Shown here piece after piece: positions 17,112 through 27,881 of a DNA stretch of 64,000 bases. The stretch lies in the NCBI GenBank assembly GCA_944320305.1, contig CALUGW010000001.1, positions 1 to 64,000 of the forward strand, given 5' to 3'. The stretch is from an uncultured Prevotella sp. GTDB taxonomy: Bacteria > Bacteroidota > Bacteroidia > Bacteroidales > Bacteroidaceae. The first letter of the stretch is position 1, and every line of letters starts with the position of its first letter. The position numbers and the translations under genes are program-made. The notes below the pieces were generated by a model. It saw only the letters and a list, made by a program, of their open reading frames with translations, searched no databases and had not been told where the DNA came from.

Positions 17112-17513
17112 TCAGGAAAGGCGCACTGAGCCTATGGCCTTTGCTATGTCCTGCACGGCCTCGTTGAACACGGCTTTCTGCTCGTCGCTGAGCGTGTACA
17201 CCTTGCCGCGCACACTGTTGCCGTTTATCCGCTGGTAGAGCCATGAGCGCGACTTGCCGAAGTACTTGCGGGCGATGTATGCAATCGGCAGCAGGTCGTA
17301 TTGCCCGTCAATCTGCTGGCGCAGCCTCTTAACGTCCGCCTCTATGCCTGCCAGACCCTCGGCCATGAACGCGGCGTAAGCCTCGCGCACATAGGGCTCG
17401 TCCTTATGGGCGTTTATCCACGCCGCAAGCTCGTCCCGGCGGGCTGCGCTCGCGGCGTCAGTCTTGCCCATCAGAGCCTTAAGTTCGTCGAAAACAATTC
17501 TTGTATCTTCCAT
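17112..17513 (-). CDS. DUF5053 domain-containing protein
   Basis: The 133-residue protein ends with the family signature around YIARKYFGKSRSWLYQRING and a DEQKAVFNEAVQDIAKAIGSV tail. DUF5053 proteins are small helical proteins, often found beside integrases in Bacteroidales islands. The SWLYQRING segment looks like a helix-turn-helix recognition helix, so a DNA-binding role in element control is possible. It lies downstream of a 53-residue gene on the same strand. Confidence 0.75.
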   Translation of the reverse strand: MEDTRIVFDELKALMGKTDAASAARRDELAAWINAHKDEPYVREAYAAFMAEGLAGIEADVKRLRQQIDGQYDLLPIAYIARKYFGKSRSWLYQRINGNSVRGKVYTLSDEQKAVFNEAVQDIAKAIGSVRLS

Positions 17514-17561
17514 TGCCTTTTGTTTTTAGCCCCTCCGCCGTGGAGCGGAGGGGGCTGTTTG

Positions 17562-17723
17562 TTACTGTCTCTTTTTCTTGTAAAGTTCGGAGAGTTCGTC
17601 AAGCAGGCGGTTTATTGTTTCTTCCTGCGAGGTCTCGCTTATTCCCGACAGGTCGGAAATCCGTTTGTACTGCCTCAGAAGCTCTTCCTTGAACTTGATT
17701 TGCATTTCGATTGCTTCGTTCAT
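17562..17723 (-). CDS. small helical protein next to integrase
   Basis: A 53-residue frame (MNEAIEMQIKFKEELLRQYK ... LLDELSELYKKKRQ) is predicted fully helical and charged. Codon use matches its GC-rich neighbours. It sits between the integrase promoter side and the DUF5053 gene on the same strand. A GC-rich hairpin (17528-17556, about 11 bp) separates it from the DUF5053 start. It could be a transcription-control or excision accessory protein (inference). Confidence 0.6.
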   Translation of the reverse strand: MNEAIEMQIKFKEELLRQYKRISDLSGISETSQEETINRLLDELSELYKKKRQ

Positions 17724-17821
17724 TTCCTGATTTTTTATTTATATTGTTTGTTCTAACACAATGCAAAGATACATAATCTTTTGCATATATGCAAGCTTTT
17801 CAGCAGTTTTTTCAGATGATG

Positions 17822-19051
17822 TCATAAGCCCACCGTCTCCACCCCGGCCTTGTCCAGCACATAGGCAATGAGCCTGAAGTTGGCCTCGTTCACGGCGGTG
17901 AAGTCCTTCTTGATGTACAGGTCGGTGACGCGCATCGACGGCTCCACATGGTTGAGCATGTCGTTCACCGCGTACTTGCTCACGCCCGCCTCGTTCACGG
18001 CGATGGTGGCCATCGTGTGCCGCGCCGCGTAGAACTGTAGCCCGGCTACGCCCGCGGCCTGGCCCACCTCCTTCAGCCCGATGTTCAGGGCGCGGTTGAA
18101 GTCGGCGGCGGAGGCGTAGCGCGAGGCGAAGCAGAACACGTGCCCGCCGGCGCCCCTGTATCTTTCGACAAGCGTCCTGACGCACGGATGCACCCTCACC
18201 GACATCGCGGCGCGGTCGGCCCGCCTGTCCCGGGTCTTGGCCCGCTGGTACTTGATGCACTCGCCGTCGAACGTCTCGGCGGCGTACAGGTCGGCGGAGT
18301 TCATGCCCATCAGGAAGAACGACAGCAGGAAGCAGTCGCGGGCCATGTCGCGGCGGCAGGGCATCCCGCCGCGCGTCACCGCGCCCGCGCGTGGCAGCCT
18401 TATTATGCGCGTCAGCTCGTCGAGCGACAGCGCCCTTTTCTCGGCCACGTTCTGGCGCGGCGGGCAATACTTGCGCAGCGAGTGCCTGATCCTGACCACA
18501 CCGCAGTCTTCGTCGTTTAGCTCGTCTCTGGCGTCGTTGAACATCCTGACGATGCCGTTCGTGTAGAGCGACCGTGCGCGCGGCCTGTCCGCCAGGCTCT
18601 CCTCAAAGGCGCGCATCAGGGCGGGGGTTATGTCGGCGAAGAGTATGTCGTCTTTCTTCATGAAGCTCCGCAGCGCGTTGACCGCCGACGCATAGTTCCT
18701 CACGCCTTTAATCTTCGCCCGCGCCATCCAGTCAGCCGCATAGGCGGTGAAGCTGTCGCCGCCGCCCCCGGCCTTTTCCCGCAGGCGGGCGACGATGGCT
18801 GGCAGCGGCACCTCGTTAAGCTCAAGGTCCATACCGGCCACCCGCTTGCGGTATTCCCTTATCAGGTCGTCGCACCTGTCGAGCACGCCCCTGTCCTTGA
18901 TTTTGAACGAGGCCGTGACTTCCTTTCTTGAGACAAACATCGACGTGGGGATGTAGGCGGACTTTCTGCCCATGGTGACGCGGATGAGCACCAGCCACGT
19001 TCCGTCGCTTCTCTTTTTCTCTTTTTTGATTGTCGCCTTAAATGTAATCAT
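17822..19051 (-). CDS. tyrosine recombinase / integrase
   Basis: Starting at 19051 (MITFKATIKKEKK) the protein has 409 residues, the usual size for Bacteroidales integrases. An Arm-type N-terminal domain, a SAM-like core-binding domain (AYAADWMARAKIKGVRNY) and a catalytic domain follow. The RxxH motif is visible in ARHTMATI and the tyrosine nucleophile in VTDLYIKKDF. Box I reads FFLMGMNSADLY, without the usual first Arg, as in other Bacteroidetes integrases of the IntDOT type. The gene ends away from tRNA-His and lies about 140 bp from its 3' end, so the tRNA 3' end is the probable attachment site. Confidence 0.88.
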   Translation of the reverse strand: MITFKATIKKEKKRSDGTWLVLIRVTMGRKSAYIPTSMFVSRKEVTASFKIKDRGVLDRCDDLIREYRKRVAGMDLELNEVPLPAIVARLREKAGGGGDSFTAYAADWMARAKIKGVRNYASAVNALRSFMKKDDILFADITPALMRAFEESLADRPRARSLYTNGIVRMFNDARDELNDEDCGVVRIRHSLRKYCPPRQNVAEKRALSLDELTRIIRLPRAGAVTRGGMPCRRDMARDCFLLSFFLMGMNSADLYAAETFDGECIKYQRAKTRDRRADRAAMSVRVHPCVRTLVERYRGAGGHVFCFASRYASAADFNRALNIGLKEVGQAAGVAGLQFYAARHTMATIAVNEAGVSKYAVNDMLNHVEPSMRVTDLYIKKDFTAVNEANFRLIAYVLDKAGVETVGL

Positions 19052-19193
19052 AAGTAAACGGTTAAAGTTTGGGGTAAACATGGGGTAAACATTTCCGCTT
19101 ACTTGTGGCCTCGGAAAGCCGCTTGTGGCGATTCGCGCCAAAAAGAAAAAGCGGAAACCCTTTGTGTGTCAGGGATTTCCGCTTGTTTTCCGT

Positions 19194-19271
19194 TGGGGTG
19201 GAGGGTGGGGCTCGAACCCACGACATTCAGAACCACAATCTGACGCTCTAACCAACTGAACTACATCCACC
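19194..19271 (-). tRNA. tRNA-His (GTG)
   Basis: Cloverleaf on the minus strand: anticodon stem TCAGA/TCTGA with loop TTGTGGT, giving anticodon GTG. The T-arm is GTGGG-TTCGAGC-CCCAC. The extra 5' G(-1) opposite C73 is the His identity element. CCA is encoded (19194-19196). The acceptor stem is GTGGATG with CCTCCAC, which leaves one T6-C67 mismatch where CATCCAC would be expected. The 3' end faces the integrase, so it likely forms one end of the integrated element. Confidence 0.92.
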
Positions 19272-19295
19272 GTGTTGCTTGTCTGAAAGCGAGTG

Positions 19296-19339
19296 CAAAG
19301 GTACGTGATTTATTTGAAACTGCCAAATAAATCACGTAC
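19296..19339 (-). promoter_or_regulatory. tRNA-His promoter embedded in a 16-bp inverted repeat
   Basis: On the minus strand TTTG (19324-19327), 20 bp, then TACCTTTG (19296-19303) form a good Bacteroidetes promoter about 25 bp before the tRNA. The -33 and part of the -7 lie in the two arms of a perfect 16-bp inverted repeat (19301-19316 and 19324-19339), which also serves as a hairpin downstream of secG. Confidence 0.7.
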
Positions 19340-19355
19340 TTTTTTGTCGTTTTCT

Positions 19356-19748
19356 TTATTTTGCAGGCTGTGCCGGAGCTTTCGGCGCGGCTGCGGGAGT
19401 GCTCTGCTGTGCGCCGTTGGCGGCGGGAGCGGCCTCTTTGGTCTGGCTGGCTCCGAAGCCGGGCAGGTTGTTCGGGTTGGTTGTCGGATTCTCGATGCCC
19501 TCCATCACAGATGTGTCGGTCTCGGCCTGAGGTGCCACGTAAGCGCAGGCAATGCTTATGACGACCATTGCCACGGCCAGTCCCCATGTGGTCTTCTCGA
19601 TAAAGTCTGTGGTCTTGCGCACACCGCCGATCTGGTTGTATGACGCAAAGTTGGAAGCGAGTCCGCCTCCTTTTGATTCCTGGATGAGCACGATGCCGAT
19701 CATAAGCACGGCGGCCACACAGATGAGAATTACTAATAATGTGTACAT
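19356..19748 (-). CDS. secG: preprotein translocase subunit SecG
   Basis: The 130-residue protein has two membrane helices (~3-20 and ~57-75) separated by the family loop IQESKGGGLASNF. SecG assists SecYE in protein export through the inner membrane. The Ala/Pro/Gln-rich tail (~85-130) is typical of Bacteroidales SecG. It starts 6 bp after the upstream TPR-like gene and closes the sigma-54 activator-lptE-TPR-secG unit. Confidence 0.92.
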   Translation of the reverse strand: MYTLLVILICVAAVLMIGIVLIQESKGGGLASNFASYNQIGGVRKTTDFIEKTTWGLAVAMVVISIACAYVAPQAETDTSVMEGIENPTTNPNNLPGFGASQTKEAAPAANGAQQSTPAAAPKAPAQPAK

Positions 19749-19754
19749 TTTTCC

Positions 19755-20507
19755 TTATTGTTTTTTATTGTTGTTTATTATCAGTTTGTTCAAAAACCGA
19801 ATTTGGTCTGCAAAGTAAGCATTTTTTTTTGGATAATTCAAACTTAATCGCTGAATTATTTCCAAAGCCTTTGAATATCGCCCTTGTTTTATGTAAATGC
19901 GGGCCAGTGTCTCTGTGAAATAGCCCTCGTCTTCATCCTTGCCTGTGTTCTCGTCGATTGACGGCACAAACTCGGTCGGGCCGTTGAGGTCTATTTTGAT
20001 GTTGCCGCCCTCGATGAAGTCGTCTATCAGCTCATGTCCTTTCAGCTGCGGTGTCGCCGGGCTGTCGTCAGCCTGCCCGGCGTCCTCGGTCTCCATCAGA
20101 TATGCCACATAGTCCACTGCCGCGTCGGCCGGTGTCGGGCGGCGTTTCTTCTTCTCGGTTGTCTCGGCCTCAGCCTCTTTAGGCATGGAGTCGAGAAAGC
20201 TGTCAATCAGCGACAGCGTGCGGTTGTCGCCGTTGGTGGCGGCGCTGGCTGCCGTCTCTTCTTTCTGGGGCTTTATTCTGTAGTGCGCGGCCTCCACGAG
20301 GCGGAAAATCACCGTGCGGTCTGTTACGAATATGGCGGCGCGGCGCAGCTCCTCGTCGAACGACGGGTCGTGCAGCAGATACAGATTCTGCAGCAGCAGC
20401 AGGCGTGCCGTCTGGAAATAAGGATACAGAGCCAGCACGGAGCGCAGCTCGTAGAGCGTGTCTCTGTCGAGTCGTTCGGGGTGGTTAATCAGCTCTGCTA
20501 TCTCCAT
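19755..20507 (-). CDS. conserved TPR-like protein between lptE and secG
   Basis: The 250-residue soluble protein has helical repeats. The N-terminus contains LYELRSVLALYPYFQTARLLLLQNLY. A charged disordered middle follows (~95-160), then a C-terminal TPR (YFTETLARIYIKQGRYSKALEIIQRLS). There is no signal peptide. The gene order lptE, this gene, secG recurs in Bacteroidales as I know it. Function is unknown; it may support envelope biogenesis given its neighbours. Confidence 0.75.
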   Translation of the reverse strand: MEIAELINHPERLDRDTLYELRSVLALYPYFQTARLLLLQNLYLLHDPSFDEELRRAAIFVTDRTVIFRLVEAAHYRIKPQKEETAASAATNGDNRTLSLIDSFLDSMPKEAEAETTEKKKRRPTPADAAVDYVAYLMETEDAGQADDSPATPQLKGHELIDDFIEGGNIKIDLNGPTEFVPSIDENTGKDEDEGYFTETLARIYIKQGRYSKALEIIQRLSLNYPKKNAYFADQIRFLNKLIINNNKKQ

Positions 20508-20532
20508 ATTGTTGTTGTGTCATGCCTGCGGC

Positions 20533-21093
20533 CTACCAGTTGGCAACTGTCGCGTTGAATATTTGTTCGGTTATCTCCTCCACCATCTGTGTCACAAGCT
20601 CCTCCTGCACGGCGTTCAGAGTCTGGGTGTTGTCGTATGTGGCCGAGGCCGTGAACTGCCGCTCGAAGTCCTCGGTGTGGTTCTTGTTGTTGGTGAAGCG
20701 CACATTAACAGTCATCGACAGCTCTGTCTGCGATGAATATCCCTCTGACGACACCGACTTGTTGCGCTGTTCGTAGCGGGTGATTTCGCCTTCTATCTTC
20801 ATGTCGCCGTCGCGTCTCACTTGTATCAGGCGGGTGTGATTGGCGAAAAGGTCTTTCAGCTGGTTGTTGAATATGCTGGCCATCGGCCCCCAAACGTAGC
20901 TTGCCCTGATGGGGAAGTCCGATATCTGGATGGTCTTGGTCTTCGTGTAGTCGATGCTGGCGCCGTTGAACTTGTAGGAGACGGAGCACGACAGCAGCAA
21001 AAGGCACACAGCGCACAGCGCGGCGCACCGCCTGCTGACGCCGCTTGTGGCGCACCGTCCGGCAAGGGAGATAATGCGTGTGATGGTTTTCAT
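20533..21093 (-). CDS. lptE: LPS assembly lipoprotein LptE
   Basis: I start at 21093 (MKTITRIISLAGR). The longer frame from 21162 overlaps the upstream gene and adds a charged, non-signal N-terminus. The 186-residue product has a signal peptide ending in a lipobox (LLLLSCSVSYKFNG). The Bacteroidetes LptE core follows (SIDYTKTKTIQISDFPIRA; RYEQRNKSV). LptE plugs the LptD barrel during lipopolysaccharide insertion in the outer membrane. It follows the sigma-54 activator by 55 bp on the same strand. Confidence 0.88.
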   Translation of the reverse strand: MKTITRIISLAGRCATSGVSRRCAALCAVCLLLLSCSVSYKFNGASIDYTKTKTIQISDFPIRASYVWGPMASIFNNQLKDLFANHTRLIQVRRDGDMKIEGEITRYEQRNKSVSSEGYSSQTELSMTVNVRFTNNKNHTEDFERQFTASATYDNTQTLNAVQEELVTQMVEEITEQIFNATVANW

Positions 21094-21148
21094 CTTCTTT
21101 TCTGTGACGTTTCCCGGTTTGTCGTCGTTTTTGTCTGCCTCTGTCTTG

Positions 21149-22384
21149 TCACTCCAGGCCATACTGCTTTATGCGGCGGTATAGCGTGCGGTCCGATATG
21201 CCCAGCTCCTGCGCGGCTTTCTTGCGGTTTCCGCCGTTGCGCTCGAGGGCTTTCTCCAGCATCTGTCGGCCCATGTCGTCGAGGTTGAGGTTCTCCGGCT
21301 CCACATATTCCTCGGCAATGGCGTCCTCGGCCGCAGGCTTCGGTTGCTGCTCAATGTAAATCCGGTGTGTGGCGATGGGCGCCGGCGTGTTGCTCACGGC
21401 AGGCATCGCGGTGCCTGGAGCGCACACTGTGCCGCCTTTCATCTCCTCTATCTGCTTCTTGAGCAGGGTTATGTCGCGGCGCAGGTCGTTCACGTTGCCG
21501 CGAAGCTCGAACAGTATTTTGTAGAGAATCTCGCGCTCCGACTCGAAGCTGTGGTCTCCGCCGCTGTGGACGGTGGCCAGCTCGGTGGTCTCGTGGTCCT
21601 GTGGTATGAACTTGGCCAGAATCTCCGGCGTAATCACGCGCGCCGGACTGAGAATCGAGATTTGCTCGGTTATGTTTTTCAGCTGTCTTACGTTGCCCGG
21701 CCACTTGTACTTCAGCAGCATCTGCCTGGCGCCGTCTGTCAGCGTGACTTTTTCCATTCTGTATTTCTCGGCCATCTGCATGGCAAACAGGCGGAACAGC
21801 AGTGCGATGTCCTCGCCGCGCTCGCGCAGCGGCGGCATCTGCACCGGTATGGAGTTTAGCCTGTAATACAGGTCCTCTCTGAAGCGACCCTCGCTGATGG
21901 CCTTGCGGATGTTCACGTTGGTGGCGGCCACAATCCTCACGCTGGTCTTCCTCACCTCGGTGGCCCCGACGGGTATGTATTCCCCCGTTTCGAGCACCCG
22001 CAGCAGGCGGGCCTGCGTGGCCATGGGCAGCTCGCCCACCTCGTCGAGAAACAGTGTGCCCTTGTCTGCCACGCCGAAGTAGCCCGGGCTGTCGTTGATG
22101 GCGCCGGTGAACGAGCCTTTCACGTGGCCGAACAGCTCGCTGTCTATCGTGCCCTCCGGTATCGAGCCGCAGTTGATGGCGAAATACTTCTCGCGCCGGC
22201 GCGGCGAGTTGTCGTGTATCACGCGGGGGATTATCTCCTTGCCAACGCCGCTCTCGCCGATGATGAGCACGCTGAGGTCTGTCGGCGCCACCTGCAAGGC
22301 CACGTCGAGCACATGGTTCAAGGCATCGCAGTTGCCCACGATGTTGTATCTCTGCTTTACACTTTGTAGTTCTGAAGCTTTCAT
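21149..22384 (-). CDS. sigma-54-dependent transcriptional activator (AAA+, Fis-type HTH)
   Basis: Starting at 22384 (MKASELQSVKQRYNIVG) the protein has 411 residues. It has no receiver or other sensory domain. The AAA+ core shows Walker A GESGVGKE (43-50), the sigma-54 contact loop as GSFTGA (90-95, where most have GAFTGA), Walker B-like LFLDEVGE and the R-finger region FREDLYYRLN. The C-terminus is a Fis HTH (NRKKAAQELGISDRTLYRRIKQYG). This gene precedes lptE in many Bacteroidales. It should remodel RNA polymerase-sigma54 at as yet unknown promoters. Confidence 0.88.
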   Translation of the reverse strand: MKASELQSVKQRYNIVGNCDALNHVLDVALQVAPTDLSVLIIGESGVGKEIIPRVIHDNSPRRREKYFAINCGSIPEGTIDSELFGHVKGSFTGAINDSPGYFGVADKGTLFLDEVGELPMATQARLLRVLETGEYIPVGATEVRKTSVRIVAATNVNIRKAISEGRFREDLYYRLNSIPVQMPPLRERGEDIALLFRLFAMQMAEKYRMEKVTLTDGARQMLLKYKWPGNVRQLKNITEQISILSPARVITPEILAKFIPQDHETTELATVHSGGDHSFESEREILYKILFELRGNVNDLRRDITLLKKQIEEMKGGTVCAPGTAMPAVSNTPAPIATHRIYIEQQPKPAAEDAIAEEYVEPENLNLDDMGRQMLEKALERNGGNRKKAAQELGISDRTLYRRIKQYGLE

Positions 22385-22448
22385 TTGCAGACTTCCCCGC
22401 CTCCGTGCGCCTGCGGCGTCAGCCGTGCGCAATCGGGCTAATTCCCTG

Positions 22449-22481
22449 CAAAGGTACACATTTTATCTGACAAAATGTCAA
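22449..22481 (-). promoter_or_regulatory. promoter of sigma-54 activator-lptE-secG unit
   Basis: TACCTTTG on the minus strand (plus 22449-22456) with a TTG about 22 bp upstream (22479-22481), about 65 bp before the start codon. No other clear promoter is seen inside the four-gene unit. Confidence 0.5.
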
Positions 22482-22587
22482 TGGCGCGGCCATTTTATGA
22501 TTCGTTTGCTATTTGTCCGGCACTGTGTTTCCGCAGCTCTGAAAACTTTTCAGGCAGAAACATCCGCCATTTAACAATTAAAATCGC

Positions 22588-22595
22588 TAACTTTG
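22588..22595 (+). promoter_or_regulatory. -7 box of DUF169 gene
   Basis: TAACTTTG lies about 93 bp before the DUF169 start. I see no good TTG at the expected upstream distance. Confidence 0.4.
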
Positions 22596-22687
22596 CCATC
22601 GGCATGGCGTGCCGCCCGATACGGCTGCGAACGACGGCCCGGAGCCGGCCGCGCCCGGCGGCAACGGAAGCATAACCTAAAAACGCA

Positions 22688-23425
22688 ATGATCATGGAAA
22701 TAAAAGAGTTCACAACAGCATTCAGAGAGGCGTTCGGAGCGGCCGCTCCGCTGCCCATAGTCTTCAGCTACAGCCACACGCCGGCGGCGGCCGTGGGGCG
22801 GATTCCGCGCTGCATGGTGGGCGCGATAAGGGCGGTGTGCGACGGCGGGCCGCTGACGCTCTCGGCCGACAACGTGCTCTGTGGCGGCGGACGGCTCTAC
22901 ACGGCATTCGCGCCCATGGCGGACCGCGTGCCCACGTTTGTGTCGGAGGAGGAGCGGTACAAGCAGACGCCGGAGATGGTCCGCGAGCACATAGTGCGGA
23001 TGGGCATCAGCCTGTCGCGGAAGCCGTATCTCAACTTCGTGCGCATAGACCGCGCCGACAGCCTCGGCGGGGCCTGCGGCGTAGTGTTTTTCGCCACGCC
23101 CGACGTGCTCGCCGGCCTCTGCGCGTGGGCGTTCTATGACAACAACGACGCCGACGCCGTGTGCGCGCCGTTCGCGTCGGGCTGCTGCGGCATCATAACC
23201 CTGGCCGCAAAGGAGAACGAAGTCGGCGGGCGCCGCTGCTTCATCGGCATGCTCGACCCCTCGGCGCGTCCGCTCGTGCCGGAGCATGAGCTTACGTTCG
23301 CCGTGCCGGCGTGCCGCTTCCGCGAGATGATGCAGACCATGCGGCAGTCGGCGCTCTTCCGCAGGGCTTTCTCTGTTGTGAGGAAGCGCGTCAACAGCCC
23401 GTCTGCCGCCGGGGGGACGGCGTAG
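22688..23425 (+). CDS. DUF169 family protein
   Basis: The 245-residue cytosolic protein matches the DUF169 pattern. It has an N-terminal PLPIVFSYSHTPA strand, an internal CxGG (LCGGGRLYTAF) and the conserved LAGLCAWAFYDNND and FASGCCGIITLAAKEN segments, the last with vicinal cysteines. The family is uncharacterised and often linked to anaerobic metabolism. An alternative start is the second ATG at 22694. It is a single gene, convergent with the META-domain lipoprotein gene 10 bp away. Confidence 0.8.
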   Translation: MIMEIKEFTTAFREAFGAAAPLPIVFSYSHTPAAAVGRIPRCMVGAIRAVCDGGPLTLSADNVLCGGGRLYTAFAPMADRVPTFVSEEERYKQTPEMVREHIVRMGISLSRKPYLNFVRIDRADSLGGACGVVFFATPDVLAGLCAWAFYDNNDADAVCAPFASGCCGIITLAAKENEVGGRRCFIGMLDPSARPLVPEHELTFAVPACRFREMMQTMRQSALFRRAFSVVRKRVNSPSAAGGTA

Positions 23426-23435
23426 GGGCGTTTCT

Positions 23436-24236
23436 TTATTCGGCCGCTTTCTCCAGCTCGACGGCAATCATCCTGCCCTCGTCGAGCAGGGCGATGTTGC
23501 CTCCCGGAAGCTGCCCGAAAGCCTTGACCTTGGCCAGGGCATCGGTTATGGCGCGCTCCGTCGTCATGTCGGGGCAGGCCATGCGTGTGGTGCCCACGCC
23601 TCCGAAGCTGATGCCGTCGGCCTTGCCAGGCGTGCGGGTTATGCCGCCCATGATTCTGTTGCAGCCGGTGCTGCCGCCCAGCCGGCCGGCCTTGGTGTCG
23701 AAGGTCAGCGCCGGCGTGTTGTCGCCATTGCCCTTTACAGGCTCGCCATACACGGCCACGATGTTCCAGCTGCCCTCGAGCGAGGCGTAACCGGCCGCCG
23801 TGAAGCGTTTCACGAGCCTGCCCACCGTCCGTCCTTTGCCGTCGGTCAGGGCTATCGAGCCGTCGGCCGACTCGCTCGCGCCCTCCGCTTTTGTCAGAGC
23901 CGCCAGTATCTTGCTCTCCGTCTCCATGTCGGGGCAGGCCATCATTGTGCTCCCCATGCGCGACAGGTCGAGCCGTCCCGACTTCTTGTCGATTGCCGAC
24001 ATGATGCGGTTGCAGCCCGTGTAGCCGTAGACGCGCCCCCCGGCCATGTCGAAGCCAATGAACGGAGCCTGTCCGCCCGTCGGCCTGACTTTGCTTCCGT
24101 CCACCTCTTCTATTGTCCATTCGCCGTTGAGCTTGTCCATTGCCGCCATCTTCTGTTTCTGCACCGCGCACGACGCCATTGCCACCGAGCACACGGTCAG
24201 GGCGGCTATGGCCGCTTTGTTCATGATTGTTTTCAT
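23436..24236 (-). CDS. META-domain (HslJ-like) lipoprotein, two domains
   Basis: The 266-residue protein has a signal peptide with lipobox (SVAMASC). Two tandem META domains follow: ~35-145 (NGEWTIEEVDG, GYTGCNRIMSAI, STMMACPDMETE) and ~155-260 (LEGSWNIVAVYG, GSTGCNRIMGGI, TTRMACPDMTTE). Each has the conserved GxxGCNR and MACPDMxxE pair. The family is linked to heat stress (HslJ) and envelope roles. Duplication of the domain is common in Bacteroidetes. Confidence 0.87.
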   Translation of the reverse strand: MKTIMNKAAIAALTVCSVAMASCAVQKQKMAAMDKLNGEWTIEEVDGSKVRPTGGQAPFIGFDMAGGRVYGYTGCNRIMSAIDKKSGRLDLSRMGSTMMACPDMETESKILAALTKAEGASESADGSIALTDGKGRTVGRLVKRFTAAGYASLEGSWNIVAVYGEPVKGNGDNTPALTFDTKAGRLGGSTGCNRIMGGITRTPGKADGISFGGVGTTRMACPDMTTERAITDALAKVKAFGQLPGGNIALLDEGRMIAVELEKAAE

Positions 24237-26932
<2,696 letters not shown>

Positions 26933-27007
26933 AAATTAGGAAAATATGAATGTCTGCCTTTTTCCTGTCATTAAGATTGGACACGAGGCGGACCTGTTTC
27001 TTTACTC

Positions 27008-27679
27008 ATGGAGATTATAGTTTCAGAAGAGATTGAGGCCGTTTGCCCGGGTTTTGTGGGGGCGGCGGTAGAGGCCGGGGCGGTGAACAGCGAGTACAGT
27101 GCGCCGCTTTGGGCCGAGATAAGCGCTCTTGAGACCGGCCTGCGCCAGCGGCTCACCACCGAGAGCGTAAAGCAGATGCCGGCCGTCGAGGCCACACGCC
27201 GCGTCTACCGGGCCTGCGGCAAGGACCCCAGCCGCTACCGTCCCTCGGCGGAGGCTCTCATACGCCGTGTGCTCCAGGGCAAGCGGCTCTATCAGATCGA
27301 CACGCTCGTGGACCTTGTCAACCTGGCCAGCATGAAGTTTGGCTACAGCATCGGCGGATTCGACGCCGACAAGTTTGCCGGCGCCACACTCACACTTGGC
27401 ATAGGGCGTGAGGGCGAGCCTTACGAGGGCATAGGGCGCGGGCAGCTCAACATTGCCGGTCTGCCCGTCTACCGCGACGCCGCGGGCGGTGTGGGCACGC
27501 CCACCAGCGACAACGAGCGCACGAAAATGACGCTCCAGACCACCCGTGTGCTCTTCCTGGTCAACGGATACGACGGCGACCGCGCCCGGGTGGAGGCCAC
27601 GGCAGCCTTTCTGCAGGAACTGCTGCGCCGCCATGCAGGCAGCGACGGCGGCACCGCAACCGTCTTTGGCCGCGGCTGA
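27008..27679 (+). CDS. B3/B4 tRNA-binding-domain protein
   Basis: The 223-residue protein is a stand-alone B3/B4 domain like that of PheRS beta (COG3382). Conserved parts are AVEATRRVYRACGKDPSRYRPSAEALIRR, LVDLVNLASMKFGYSIGGFDADK and the late TPTSDNERTKM. Stand-alone B3/B4 proteins may edit or bind charged tRNA; the exact substrate is not settled. It lies 75 bp after ligA and may be co-transcribed with it. Confidence 0.82.
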   Translation: MEIIVSEEIEAVCPGFVGAAVEAGAVNSEYSAPLWAEISALETGLRQRLTTESVKQMPAVEATRRVYRACGKDPSRYRPSAEALIRRVLQGKRLYQIDTLVDLVNLASMKFGYSIGGFDADKFAGATLTLGIGREGEPYEGIGRGQLNIAGLPVYRDAAGGVGTPTSDNERTKMTLQTTRVLFLVNGYDGDRARVEATAAFLQELLRRHAGSDGGTATVFGRG

Positions 27680-27782
27680 CGGCAGGCCGGCGTGGCGCGG
27701 CGGGCGCCGTGCCACGCCGGGCGGGAATGCGTGCCGGAGACAAATTTCAGGCCAATAATTTTGCAGAAACAATATTTTTATA

Positions 27783-27790
27783 TACTTTTG
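27783..27790 (+). promoter_or_regulatory. -7 box for ECF sigma gene
   Basis: TACTTTTG about 92 bp before the start at 27882, giving a long leader of roughly 85 nt. The leader is AT-rich without an obvious stable hairpin. Confidence 0.5.
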
Positions 27791-27881
27791 CAATATAAAA
27801 TAAATCTCAGACAATAACGAATTAAACCTTGACGCCTATCGACGAAACGTTTACTTAATAAACAAAAGGACAATTAAGTAT

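Noticed and set aside
22571-23467. Long minus-strand frames opposite the DUF169 gene
   Set aside because: They are Arg/Ala/His-rich shadows of a GC-rich gene and lack any domain pattern. The plus-strand frame has clear family motifs.
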